Of a DNA stretch of 64,000 nt, positions 49,912-61,515 are shown in pieces. The stretch's first letter is position 1. The number at the start of each line of letters is the position of its first letter. Location: the NCBI GenBank assembly GCA_002943765.1, contig PQWQ01000007.1:870501-934500 (forward strand), read 5' to 3'. The translations under genes and the position numbers were made by a program. The DNA comes from Psoroptes ovis (taxonomy: Eukaryota > Arthropoda > Arachnida > Sarcoptiformes > Psoroptidae). The notes beneath the pieces are model-generated. The model was not told the origin of the DNA. It saw only the letters and a list, made by a program, of their open reading frames with translations, and did not search any database.

Positions 49912-52713
49912 ATGCCCGAATCTAAATTAAATAATCGTAAATGTAAGTATTTATCAAATATTTAAGAATTAAAGTCAATCAAACTCATTAAAATTCATTC
50001 AAATTCAACGATATTCATTGAAATCCATAGACTTTCATTGAAAATCAATGATGCATCCATTGAAATCACATTTAAAAATTGTAGTTTTGCTAGTTTTTCA
50101 TAAATGCATGTCCATTTTGCTTACCTTGTGTATGTTTAATAAACATTGATTCAATTCAAATGTTTTCACATTAAATGATGCTACGTGGTCGATCAATTGT
50201 TGTTGATGTTGATGGTGGCGGTGGTGGTGGTGGTGGTCGATGATTGCCACAAATGCAGCCACCATGATCAACATCCAACAACTTGTATCCCATACAAGCA
50301 TCGTATACCTGTATATTGGCATACCTGGGCGTCGAAATATCTTTGAAACGCGCCATTCACAATGATGAAAAGAGAAATTTTTGATTTGAATTGTTTTGAA
50401 TTGAATTGAAATATTGTTTCACTTGAATTGTTTTGAATTTTTTTGACAAGGAAAATCATTTATATTTGAGTTTTTTGTTTACGTTTTTTAATTTGAAAAT
50501 TTGAAAATTTTGACAAATTTAATTGTTTCGATTTGTTTTTATTTTCTCGTGTAAATTTAGCTGCATACGATACATTGAAAGCTAGTTTTGAAATATTAAA
50601 TGATCAACAACAACAACAATTTAATGATAATAATCAACAATTTCGTCATAATAAACAACAACAGCATCAGCAACATCAGCAACAACAACAACAACAATTG
50701 GATAGTGTCAGCACGACGGATATTGATTTTCTAAAAGATTTAATTGAATCACCTGTAGTTAAAAATCTGTTAAAAGTACAAGAACGTTTAGAAGAAACTG
50801 TTGAACGTATTCAACGTGATAATAATCGACAATTTAATACTGATAATGATGATCAAGATGATCATGATCAACAACAAATATTAATATATCAAAATGCACG
50901 TTCAATTGTTGAACATGTAAAATCGATTTGTAATCAACAGCCACAACCGCCACAAATGTTACGTAATAATTATTCAAATAATTATAATCAAAATAATAAT
51001 ACTGTACAAATACCACGTGAAGCAAAAGAATTACAACGTTTATTAAATGATCCACATGTTGATGCATTAATCGAAGCACATGATCGTATTGCTAGTAAAG
51101 ATTATCGTGATACAAAATCAACATTAATTGATGATGATTATGATGATGATGATAATAATAACGATGTTAATGATGATGATGTTATCGATAATAATAATGA
51201 TGAATATGAAATGAATATTTTAAATAATAAAAATAGAAATAATCAATTATTAATGATGGGATCAAATAATAATAATGATAATGATATAGTTGCCAGTGCA
51301 ATACGTATGGTCGGTATACGTAAATCAAAAAATGAACCATTAGGTATGACTGTTAAAATTGAAGATGGTCTTGTTGTTATTGCCAGAATATTAGCTGGTG
51401 GTCTTATCGAAAAACAAGGCCTGTTACATGTTGGTGATATCATATTGGAAGTGAATGGACAAGAAATTGATTCACCAGAACAGCTGCAAGATGAATTAAG
51501 AAAATCTGATGAATCAGTTGTATTCAAAATATCACCATCAACAAGAGATTCAATACCAACCGCCCCTTGTTTTATGAGAGCATTATTTTCATATGAACCA
51601 AATCAAGATCGTCTATTACCTTGTAAAGAAGTTGGTATTAGTTTTAAACAAGGTGACATATTAGAAGTGTTGAATCAAGAAGATCCAAATTGGTGGCAAG
51701 CACGTCGTGTTGATTCTCCGAATAGCCGTGCTGGGCTGATACCTTCACAAGAACTAGAGGAAAGACGACGTGCATTTGTTAGGCCTGAATTTGATTATGC
51801 AACTAAAACCAGTATTTGTGGAACGAAAATAACGAAGAAAAAGAAAAAAGAAATGTATCATTTACAATCAAATTTTGAATTTGATAAAGCCGAATTGTGT
51901 CTGTATGAAGAAGTATGCCGTACGCCACCATTCGAACGTAAAACATTAATATTAATCGGTGCACAAGGTGTTGGACGTGGCCAATTGAAAACACGTATGG
52001 TCAATTATGATAATGAACGTTTCGAAATACCATTACCACATACATCGAGACCGATTCGTGTCGGTGAAACTGATGGCCGACATTATTATTTTGTTTCACG
52101 AGAACAAATGGAAAAAGAAATTTCTGAAGGAAAATACTTGGAATATGGTGAATATCAAGGACATTTATATGGTACAAAATTAGATACAATACGGAATGTA
52201 ATTAGATCGGGTAAAATGTGTGTAATTGATCCAAATCCACAATGTTTGAAGCTGTTGAAAAATGCAGAATTTATGCCATACGTAGTGTTTATAGCGGCAC
52301 CAGCATTAGATCAATTACGTTACATAAATGAAATGAATCGTTTGAATACATATGGTTCTCGTACTTATTATACGGTAAGTGTCTGTCAAAAATTTTCGGG
52401 CAAAAATTATCATTAATTTCTGTTTCATTTCAAAATCAAAAATAATGAAAAAACAAAATAGTTTGATCGTGCTGTAGGCCGATCAAGACGTGGCCGCACC
52501 ATGCAAAGTTTGGCCGAATTCTATGAAGATGAAGATCTACAAATAACGATTGAAGAATCGGCCAAAATTCAACGTTTATATGAAAAATATTTCGATTTAA
52601 CAATCGTTAATAATAATTATGATAAAACATTTGAATTATTGAAAGAAGCAGTGGATAGTTTATCAATCGATTATCAATGGGTACCGATTAATTGGATTTA
52701 TAATAGTGATTGA
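49912..52713 (+). CDS. vari: MAGUK scaffold of the varicose/MPP2-MPP6 type
   Basis: Exons 49912-49942, 50561-52374 and 52462-52713 join in phase to about 698 residues. The short first exon (MPESKLNNRK) leaves one base that fits the phase of exon 2, supporting it. Order of domains: two L27-like helical segments (DFLKDLIESPVVKNLLKVQERLEE; ELQRLLNDPHVDALIEAHDRIASK) interrupted by Gln/Asn/Asp runs, a PDZ near 257-337 (EPLGMTVK), an SH3 near 346-415 (FSYEPNQDRLLPCKE), a HOOK-like basic stretch and a guanylate-kinase-like domain (LILIGAQGVGRGQLK) lacking the ATP-binding loop of true kinases. The end FDLTIVNNNYDKTFELL and WVPINWIY matches MPP2/6. In flies varicose organises septate junctions and tracheal tube length. 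The family call is firm; vari versus another MPP2/6 copy is inferred. Confidence 0.9.
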
Positions 52714-52922
52714 TTGATTTAACGATTAAATAATTCTCATTTCTTATTTCCATTTTTCGGGTTTGACAAAATGATTTTATTTCAATTTTTAATGGAATTT
52801 AAACTCAAATAAATAAATAAATAAAGTAATTTGTATTTACATCGAATAAAATATTTAAGAAAATCAAAATTTCCAAAATTTCAAATTGAATCGATTTTCA
52901 AATTTGAATCGATTCAAAATAA

Positions 52923-53886
52923 TCATTGCATTTGAATATTATTAATATTATTCGTATTACTCGTATTATTATTATTATTATTGAATACAATCGATTTGAT
53001 TGCCGTTTCACTTAATGAATAAATAATTGATTTTTCTTCATTTGTTGCCATTTGATTATTGTTGATGGATGAAATTGATGATGTAGGTGTTGCTGTCGAT
53101 GATGATGATGATGATGATGATGATGTCGATGAAGACATTCGATCATTATTCATCATCATCATTGTTGCGGTATTTTGATAATCATTTGAATTATATAATG
53201 AATATAATTTCAATATATCATGTATTAATTTTGGACGTTGTAATATTGTTGGTTTTTGTTTATTTGATGATGATAAACAATTACTATTGCCATTATTATT
53301 ATTATTATTATCATTATCATAAAATGATTTCAATTCATTTTCCAATTTAATTATATATTGACAAACAATTGATGATGGTGATGTTTTGATTGAATCAGTT
53401 TTTCTAATCGGTTGTGGCTGCTGCTGCTGTTGCTGGTGTAGTTGATTGCTTTGATTGTCCAAATTATAATTTTCATCAAGCAATACACATAGCTGCATGT
53501 AAAACATAATTGAAAATAATTTTAAATCAATTAATCAATTTGAAATAAATGATTTGAATTGAATGTATAATACTCACTTGTTTCAATGATAAATTTTCTT
53601 TAATCAATTCAAATTGTTTTTGTTCTAAATAATTTAATTTTTGTTTCAATGAATTCCAATTCAATGATTGCTTGGTGTTGAATTGTTTCATAAATTGTTT
53701 AGCATAATTACGTTCATCATCTAAAAATAGTATTAATTCTTTCATTTCATTATTTTCTTTCATTAAATCAATTAATTTTTGTTTCAATTCCAATATTTCT
53801 TCATCACGTTTATCAATTTTATCCATATTTTTCTGCTGTTGTTGTTGTTGTTGTTGATTATTATTTTGATGAATCGATTCAGGCAT
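52923..53886 (-). CDS. CCDC85: Coiled-coil protein of the CCDC85 family
   Basis: Two exons on the minus strand (53578-53886 and 52923-53492) give about 292 residues. After a Gln-rich start comes a heptad-rich coiled coil (RDEEILELKQKLIDLMKENNEMKELILFLDDERNYAK) and, across the intron, ENLSLKQ-LCVLLDE, which together match the conserved CCDC85 pair of FLDDxR and LxLLDE blocks. The rest is Asn/Ser-rich. Vertebrate members associate with delta-catenins at junctions. The open frame extends upstream of 53886 without another ATG, so an upstream exon spliced near a CCAAAG acceptor at about 53946 could supply the true start. It is convergent with varicose, 209 bp between stops. Confidence 0.8.
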
Positions 53887-55223
53887 TTGATTTTGATACG
53901 AATTTTCGGATGATTGATTGATTGATAATTTCAATGATTGGCACTTTGGATATCCGAAATAAAAAAACAACGGACAAAATCAATTTGATGAAATTAAATT
54001 ATTGAAAAAAGAACAACACCAAATCAACTATATATTCGATGACATCGACCTTTAGCTATGGTTATCGTCGCTCGATGTTCGTCAAAAAAAAGCTTTCATC
54101 AAAATTTTTGAATAATTATCGATATGAATAGATTTTTGAAAGCTTAAACATCTTCAACATTTCATTGGTCAGTCAGTTTTGTGCATTAACAGAGATTTTT
54201 TCAATTTTCTGGATTAGAAATAGAATAAAATACCTGTTATCAAATTAAGTCCAACAACAAACAAACAAACATCAAAAAACCAGTGTTACCTGATCGCCAC
54301 CGATTTTTGTTTTTGCCAAAGGATGACCAAGAAGCAACTTTTTTTTTTATTTCCAAAATTCTTCACCTCTTCACACATACACAATTATCTACAAGGTGGA
54401 GCACCACCACCACCATCATCACCACCACCACCTTGCTTCATACTACCTGTATAATTAATAAAAATATATATCGTGTTAGATACATGAAATTATCAATAGG
54501 TCAAACAACAACAACAACAACCAGAACAACAGTAGGCCAAAGATGGGAATCACAAAAAAAATAAACAGGTTGAAAGTCTATGCACCAAAAAAAAAAATAA
54601 AAAATAAAAAAATAAGAGGTCTAAAGCTAAATTGAATTAGTCGGAGAATCAAAATCTGACAAACTTGACTGAAAACCACCAGATGGCGTAACTTTACATT
54701 CAACTTGTGCAACACAATCATATTGCAATGTTTCGACAACAACAACAACCTGTTGATATTGGCAATCGTATACGACAATCTAAGTCGTCAATTGTCATTT
54801 GTGATTGTGTAGTAACACACAATTGTTAAAATAATAACAATCAAATAAGAAATCAAATAAATAAATCGACTCATTATTTTTGTCATTCATTTCTAAGCCT
54901 TTAACGTTTTAAAAATGTATTAAGAAGAAAAAAAATGTAATATTTTTATTATTTTTGAAAATGAAACTCTACATTTGTGTTTACTCACAAACAGTCTGTT
55001 TAAAGGAATGAATGAAATATGTCGATACACATAGCATCTGTAATGATTTATGATTTATTGTTATGATATTAACTTGTTATTTTCTGCGTTTGAGTCGTCG
55101 TCGTCGTCGTAGTTGTTGAATTGAATTGAATTGAATTGAATTGAAATTGAACAGAAATCGAAAGTAAAATTGAATTCAGTTTTGAATAAATCGAATTGAA
55201 TAATTCATTAATCATTCATTCAA
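53887..55223. other. Divergent intergenic between CCDC85 and TMCO4
   Basis: Contains (GTC)n at about 55094-55110 and a (TTGAA)n run at 55116-55146 just before the TMCO4 start. A 93-codon ATG frame at 54283 is low-complexity Thr/His and not credible. A missing 5' exon of CCDC85 could lie here. Confidence 0.6.
55116..55146 (+). repeat. (TTGAA)n pentanucleotide repeat
   Basis: About six TTGAA units, 80 bp upstream of the TMCO4 start codon and adjoining a (GTC)n run. Confidence 0.9.
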
Positions 55224-57260
55224 ATGAATAATCATAATTCAAATGATATCATTGATGATAATGATGATGAACAAATTATGAAAAAAGTATTCGATGATTT
55301 ATGTCAAAATAATAATAATGGTGGAAATATTTCCAATAATAATAAGAATGATAATACTAGTCAACAATTATTATCCGCATCATCAATATTATCATCGATA
55401 CCATTACTTGGATTATCATCATCATCATCAACATCAACATCATCTTCATTATCATTAATTTCGAATAATAATTCATCATCATCATCATTATCAAGCACTT
55501 CACGTATGATGCAACGTTATAAAAGTACTTTGATTGATCGTTTAGGTGATGCTGGTTCATATTCATTATGTGGTCTTTGTACGTTGTTATTGTATAAACA
55601 TTTTCCTGAACAATGTCATAGGTAAGAGTGGTTAGCATTGATTGATTTAATTTATATTAATTCTTATCTATTTGTTCAATAAGACCATTTATTGAAAAAT
55701 CCGTGAAAGATTTTGTTACATATCTTAATTTACCATCAAAAGTATCATCATCGATGATCGCTATGATTGATCATGAAGAACATGATAATAATAATGGTGG
55801 TGCTGATTTGAATTCATTCATTAAATTTATTTATAAAGAAATGGATAAAAAAGCAATGAAATCAACACAAATTGTTGAAGATTTGATCGTGTTTGCCGTT
55901 AAAGATGGAAATTATGATGCACGTATGCGTGTTATACTGATAAAATTGGCAAATTTCCTCGGGATTTCGCTGGAATATATTGAATTGATTGAATTATCAT
56001 TAGTTGAATTATTATCAACAAGTGATGGTAAAACTGATGGAGAAGGCGACGACGACGATGATGATGATGATGATGATCAACAACGGCAACGTCGTCGAAA
56101 TCAAACGAAAAAAATCAAAAGATATGCATTGATTGCACTTGCAAGCATCGGTGGTGGTGCTATCCTCGGTTTGACCGGTGGACTAACAGCACCATTACTT
56201 GCAGCTGGTGCAACAGCTTTGACAAGTGGAGCGGCAATCCTTGGAACACCGGCAGGTGTTGCTGTTATCGGATCATTGTTTGGTGTTGCTGGTGCAGGTT
56301 TGGCTGGTTATAAAATGAATAAACGAGTGGGGAATATTGAAGAATTTTCATTCGAGAATTTATCTGAAAATTCAAAAAGTTTAACATTAACCATAGCTGT
56401 TTCTGGTTGGATAACTGAAGAATCAAATGATGCATATAGTAAACATTGGAAATCATTGGCTCATAGTCAAGAACAATATTCCCTCAGATATGAATCTTGT
56501 TATCTGCTAGAATTGGGACGTGCATTAGATTATATTCTTGGATTTGCTATATCGATGGCAGCACAAGAAGCATTAAAGTACACATTATTAAGTGGTATTA
56601 TGGCAGCGATGGCATGGCCAGCAGCTTTATTAACAATATCCAGTGTAATTGATAATCCATGGGGTGTATGTATTAGTCGTTCGGCTGAAGTTGGAAAATT
56701 TCTGGCCGAAGTTCTGTTATCAAGACAACAAGGACAGCGACCAGTATCGTTGATTGGTTTTAGTTTGGGTGCAAGAGTTATATTTTTTTGTCTTGAAGAA
56801 TTAGCTCAACGTAAAAATTCGGAAGGTATTATTGAAGATGTTGTACTGCTTGGTTCACCAGTATCAGCTGTACCTGAACGTTGGGAAAAATTTATGCCAA
56901 TCATTAGTGGAAGAATCGTTAATGGTTATTGTCGTGATGATTGGTTATTGAAATTTTTATATCGTACATCAACAGCTACGATGAGAATCGCTGGTTTGCA
57001 AGAAGTTAATGTCAAAAGTAAAAAATTGGAAAATCATGATTTAACTGAAATTGTAAGTTAAATTGATTTGATTCATATCACTGATGATCTTATTCTTTTT
57101 ATAGATCAAGGGACATATGGATTACTGTCAGAAAATTGATACCGTACTCGAGAAAATCGGTATACGAACATATAAAAATGATGATACTGTTGTTGAAGAA
57201 GCTAAAGATACGTTACTATTGCCAACGATGACCGGTAATAATGATCAAGCACCAAGTTGA
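55224..57260 (+). CDS. TMCO4: TMCO4-like DUF726 alpha/beta-hydrolase-fold membrane protein
   Basis: Three exons (55224-55621, 55684-57052, 57105-57260) encode about 640 residues, close to the human 634. The N-terminus is Asn/Ser-rich. After a run of Asp comes a Gly/Ala-rich hydrophobic region near 277-340 (ALIALASIGGGAILGL, AGVAVIGSLFGVAGAG) that forms the membrane segments. The hydrolase-like part has VSGWITEES, then the nucleophile elbow GFSLGAR near residue 490, VVLLGSPV, SGRIVNGYCRDDWLL and the end IKGHMDYCQKID. These are hallmarks of DUF726, shared with yeast and plant proteins. No enzymatic substrate is established for the family; a lipase-like role is only inferred from the elbow. It heads a tight tandem with UQCR10 and CASD1, 325 bp to the next start. 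Confidence 0.9.
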
Positions 57261-57585
57261 TCAAATGCTTTGATATCATCAATTATCACCATTTGATAGA
57301 ATCATTATCTGTGTTAAATCATTATAAACTATTTTTGTTTTGATGATTTTTTTTTGTTAATAATTTTTTAATTCTGTTTTTTTAAAAATTTTTTATTAAA
57401 ATTTTGTTGGAGAAATTTCCCGGAAAGTTTTTGGGTTCAAATTTTTCCAACGAAAACTTTCCAGAAGTGTTGTCCTTTTTTCGACTTTGCAAAACAGATT
57501 CGATTTGTTTTGATATTTTATCAAATTTCATTTCAATCCATAATCCAATTTTAAAATCAAAATCAATAATAAAATCAATCAAAAA
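57261..57585. other. Short spacer between TMCO4 and UQCR10 with imperfect hairpin
   Basis: Contains an imperfect inverted repeat at about 57415-57464: TTTCCCGGAAAGTTTTTGGG on the left and GAAAACTTTCCAG on the right. The left arm resembles the end of the MITE-like elements at 2433 and 62028. The remainder is AT-rich UTR/promoter sequence. Confidence 0.55.
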
Positions 57586-57832
57586 ATGAGTCTTGGAAGT
57601 ACAATTTATCGTACATTATTCAAACGTACATCAACGGCAGCATTAACCGTAATAACGGCTGCATTTTTTTTCGAACGTGGCGTTTCAGGCTTTTCGGATT
57701 ATGTATTCGATACAATCAATAAAGGAGTAAGTTTTATTGTATTTAGATTAAAATCTGATCGATAATCGATAATAATTTTCTTTTTAATAGAAACAATGGA
57801 AAGATATCAAACATTTGTATGAAAATAAATGA
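57586..57832 (+). CDS. UQCR10: Cytochrome bc1 complex subunit 9 (UQCR10/QCR9)
   Basis: Two exons, 57586-57726 and 57791-57832, split by a 64-bp intron, encode 60 residues starting MSLGSTIYRTLFKRTSTAAL. A single membrane helix follows (TAALTVITAAFFFERG), then FDTINKGKQWKDIKHLYENK. The FFER motif after the helix and the KxWKxIKHxYENK end are diagnostic of the small complex III subunit that stabilises the Rieske protein and cytochrome c1 region in the inner mitochondrial membrane. Length equals the family norm. The gene was not visible as a long frame because of its size. Confidence 0.96.
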
Positions 57833-58185
57833 AATGGTCAATGATATTATATCCGTGTAAAATGAAACAAAAACATTTCAACATTAATCAATTTCTTAGT
57901 TTACGATGATTATCAAATTTATTTGAAATCTTTTAATCAAAATATGATAATTATTATGGAATAAATTATAATTATAAATATAAAAACCTTAATTGTGTTT
58001 TTTAAAATTAAATTTTAATCAAAGCATCATCCAATTTATGGCTGTTTGGTTGTTTTGATTCATTTTGCCATGCGCGCCATCCCTTTAAATATATTCTGTT
58101 TTTGTTTTGATTTCATCTGATCAGAATTATCTTTGAATTGCAATGAAAAAAATGGGAATTTAATTTTTGAAAATCTGAAAAAAAA
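57833..58185. other. Spacer between UQCR10 and CASD1
   Basis: About 350 bp. AATAAA at about 57960 may be the UQCR10 polyadenylation signal. The CASD1 promoter should lie in the second half. Nothing else seen. Confidence 0.6.
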
Positions 58186-61100
58186 ATGAAATCAGTCATA
58201 TTCACCTATGGTTTCAGTGATCATTGGATGATAAGAAATCTATTATCATCGAATAATATTAAAAAAGTTGCATTTCTACTTACCACAGTTTTGATTGTTT
58301 ATCATGGTGTACTACATTTGACATCAGGTTGAAATTCTATTTGTTTCGTTTGAAATGATTTTCAATTTGAATCGTTTATTTTCACAGGTGTAAAATCATG
58401 TAAATGGCTACTTAGTGATGGCAGTTTTCATGGTTTTGGTGATTATCGTGTTTGGCAACCTTATGGTTGTATGATACATACATATTCGATTGTGTAAGTT
58501 TTTCGCATGTTTTGATTTGAGGGTTTTATGATTGATTTTGGTGATTATCATTTGTTCAAAGAGATTCAAGAATGTGCCTAAAATACATTGCCTATTGGGG
58601 TGGTCGTAATCACATTGTATTTATGGGTGATGAAAGAATTAATCAATTATATAAACAATTTGTACAATCAATTGGTGTTGATTTATCATCGTTGAAATCA
58701 TCTTCATCGTCATCAATAGATGAACATCATCCAGCTGATTCTTATTATCAAGATAAAGATTTAAATTTAAATATCAAATTTCTATGGCGGCCAATCGTTA
58801 ATCGGTCAATGATTGATCAATGTGAGCATTGGTTCAAACTTAGAGATCATTTGAGGCCAAATCTGGTCATAATTGGTAGCGCTATTAATTCTATTAATTC
58901 AAGTAATGGCAGCGTTGAAGCATTGGAATATTATCATAAAAATTTAACAATAATGCTTCCATATATGGAAGCTTTGAATCGTACAACAAAATTTCTATGG
59001 GTCCTACAAGATCCAATCAAACAGCAGCCAAGAAATTTTGGATTTCTGAATAAAAAAATCGATTCCAATATTAAAACAATGGCAGCAACAACACCGATGA
59101 AAAAATCAAATGAAAATAAATCAATTCTACAGAATTCATTGATAACAAATGAACAAATTGATTTATATAATAAAGTAGCAATGGATGTGCTGCGTTTTAC
59201 ACAAGCGAACACTGTACATATTTGGAGTTCAGCACGTTTAGTTGCACAAGGTTTTATTGGTGATAATATTGATGATAATGATAATGATGATGATGATGAT
59301 AATGATAACAATGAAAATCAATTAAAAACACAAAATAATTATAATTTAATTGATAAACAATTACGTATCGATGTACATTCATTACGATTTTCAATACAAA
59401 TATTATTGAATCTATATTGTAATGATCAAATGAATTATAATGATGGTACTTGTTGTAGTGATCCGGAAAAGATTACAGCCATACAATTTATAGTGTTATT
59501 AGTATTTCTATTGATCATAATCATCAGTATCACTGTTTATTTTTATACAAAATATTTTAATTATGGCCATAGTCATTATTATTACCATAATCGAATGTTA
59601 TCAATCAGACATCATCAATTTAAACAACAAAATAAAAACCGGAAAAATTATAAATGGGCCAAGTTAAAAACAAATGATGATCAAGATCATGATGATCGAA
59701 ATTATGATTTTGAATTGATCAAAGTTAATGGTGTATTTGATAATCAATGTAATAATACTGATGATGATAATGATAATGAAATTGATGTTGTTGAAGTGAG
59801 CCAAAACAATGATAAGATTGAAGATAATGATAATGATACGAAGCAAGAAACGCAATCACCACCGGCATTGAATCGTCGTAAATTGATTTACATGTTAGCA
59901 CGTTTAGGTATCATCATGTTTTATTGTTTTCTATGTGATCGTACAAATTTCTTTATGAAAGAAAACAAATATTTTACTCGGCCAAATTTCCTATTGCCGA
60001 TCGCCTATGTATTTGCATTGGGATTATTTTTCACCGATGAATCTGCATATTCAAATGTATTACATTTAGATCAAACAAATGAAATTAAAGGTTGGATGCA
60101 GCTGATAATATTGGCATATCATTATACGGGTGCATCACAAATATTACCAATTTATATGTTAATACGTTTACTGGTATCATTTTATTTATTCCTAAGTGGT
60201 TATGGTCATTTTATGTATTTCTATACGACCGGTGATTTAAGTTTTCAACGTTTTTCAAAAATAATATTTCGACTAAATTTCCTAACCATATGCCTTTGTT
60301 TATGTATGAATCGTCCATATCAATTCTACTATTTCGTTCCGTTGATAACGTTTTGGTTCATTATAATGTTCGTAACATTTAAAATAATACCATTCGTAAC
60401 GCAACAATCGGCCGAATCTAATCCATCACATTATTTTTATTTAGTATTGAAATTAATAACATTATTCGCAATCGTATCATTATTGTATACATCTGAAGTA
60501 TTTTTTGAAAATATATTTCTAATACGACCTTGGAAAGCATTGTTTGTAAATACTGATGATTCAATTAAAGAATGGTGGTTTCGTTGGAAAATTGACCGTT
60601 ATGTATGTAATAAATTATTATCATCTCACTAATAATTATAATATTCATCACAAACTCTTTAGCCTCTTAAATTATTTAATCTTTTTTACTTGTTTTCTTT
60701 GATTTCAATCATAATTAGAGTGTTCTATTCGGAATGGTCACAGCATTTGGATTACAAATGTTACGTAAACATCAATTAATATGGGAAAATGATTCATCAA
60801 CATATCCATATTTGTTTTCATTTCGTATCAATATAATTATTATGATTGTTTCCATTATTGGTTTGATTGTAAGTTTTATTTTTCATTTTCACTGTTTTTT
60901 TGTTTTTGATTGATTATTTTTTGAATAAATTTTAAAGTTTTCGCCTTATTTTGAATAGTTTTACTTAGGATTAACATTTTTTTGTAATAATAAATCTGAA
61001 TGTAATGAACTGCATCCATATGTATCATTCATACCGATCTTATCGTTCATAATATTACGAAACATATCGAAATGGTTTCGACAACGTTTTAGTTTGTTAT

Positions 61101-61515
61101 TCTCATGGTTTGGACAAATATCACTTGAGGTAATTGATTGATTGATTATTTTGATTTATCATTATAATTTTGATAAATCAAAATAATCAATTATCTGAAT
61201 TGGAAACAATCTAAATTATCATTGATTTCTTTTATTTCTCATCCATTTCGCTGCTAAATATAGCTATTTCTATTACAATATCATATATGGTTAGCAGCCG
61301 ATACCCATGGTATATTGGTATTGATACCTGGTTATCCAGTGCTGAATGTTGTTATCACATCATTCATATTCATATCGATTGCACATGATATACATTCGAT
61401 TACTAATTACATTGTACAATGTTTAATCACAAATGATTGGCGATACACGTTACGTAATTTAAGTATTATTATTATTATTCTATTACCGGTTGGTATTAAA
61501 GATGGAATGTTTTAA
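58186..61515 (+). CDS. CASD1: CASD1-like protein (Cas1p O-acetyltransferase family) with altered SGNH motif
   Basis: Six exons (58186-58327, 58388-58493, 58562-60602, 60719-60868, 60959-61129, 61264-61515) give about 953 residues. A first membrane helix precedes a luminal SGNH-like domain (WQPYGCMIHTY, then MCLKYIAYWGGRNHIVFMGDE, then FLWVLQDP), then many membrane helices matching the Cas1p domain (MKENKYFTRPNF, KGWMQLIILAYHYTGAS, MNRPYQFYYFVPL, WWFRWKIDRY, LFLLQYHIWLAADTHG). In vertebrates this Golgi enzyme 9-O-acetylates sialic acid. Human CASD1 uses Ser94 of a GDSR motif with a DGLH motif; here the first reads GDER (Glu at residue 107) and the candidate second is DVH (353-355), one residue tighter. 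So the enzyme may be inactive, or use other residues. Long Asp/Asn inserts explain the extra length over the human 797. Confidence 0.9.

Noticed and set aside
51950..52000. Active guanylate kinase in varicose
   Set aside because: The MAGUK GK-like segment GAQGVGRGQLK lacks the residues of a working ATP loop, as in other family members.
54283..54564. 93-codon Thr/His-rich frame before TMCO4
   Set aside because: Low complexity, no splice or homology support.
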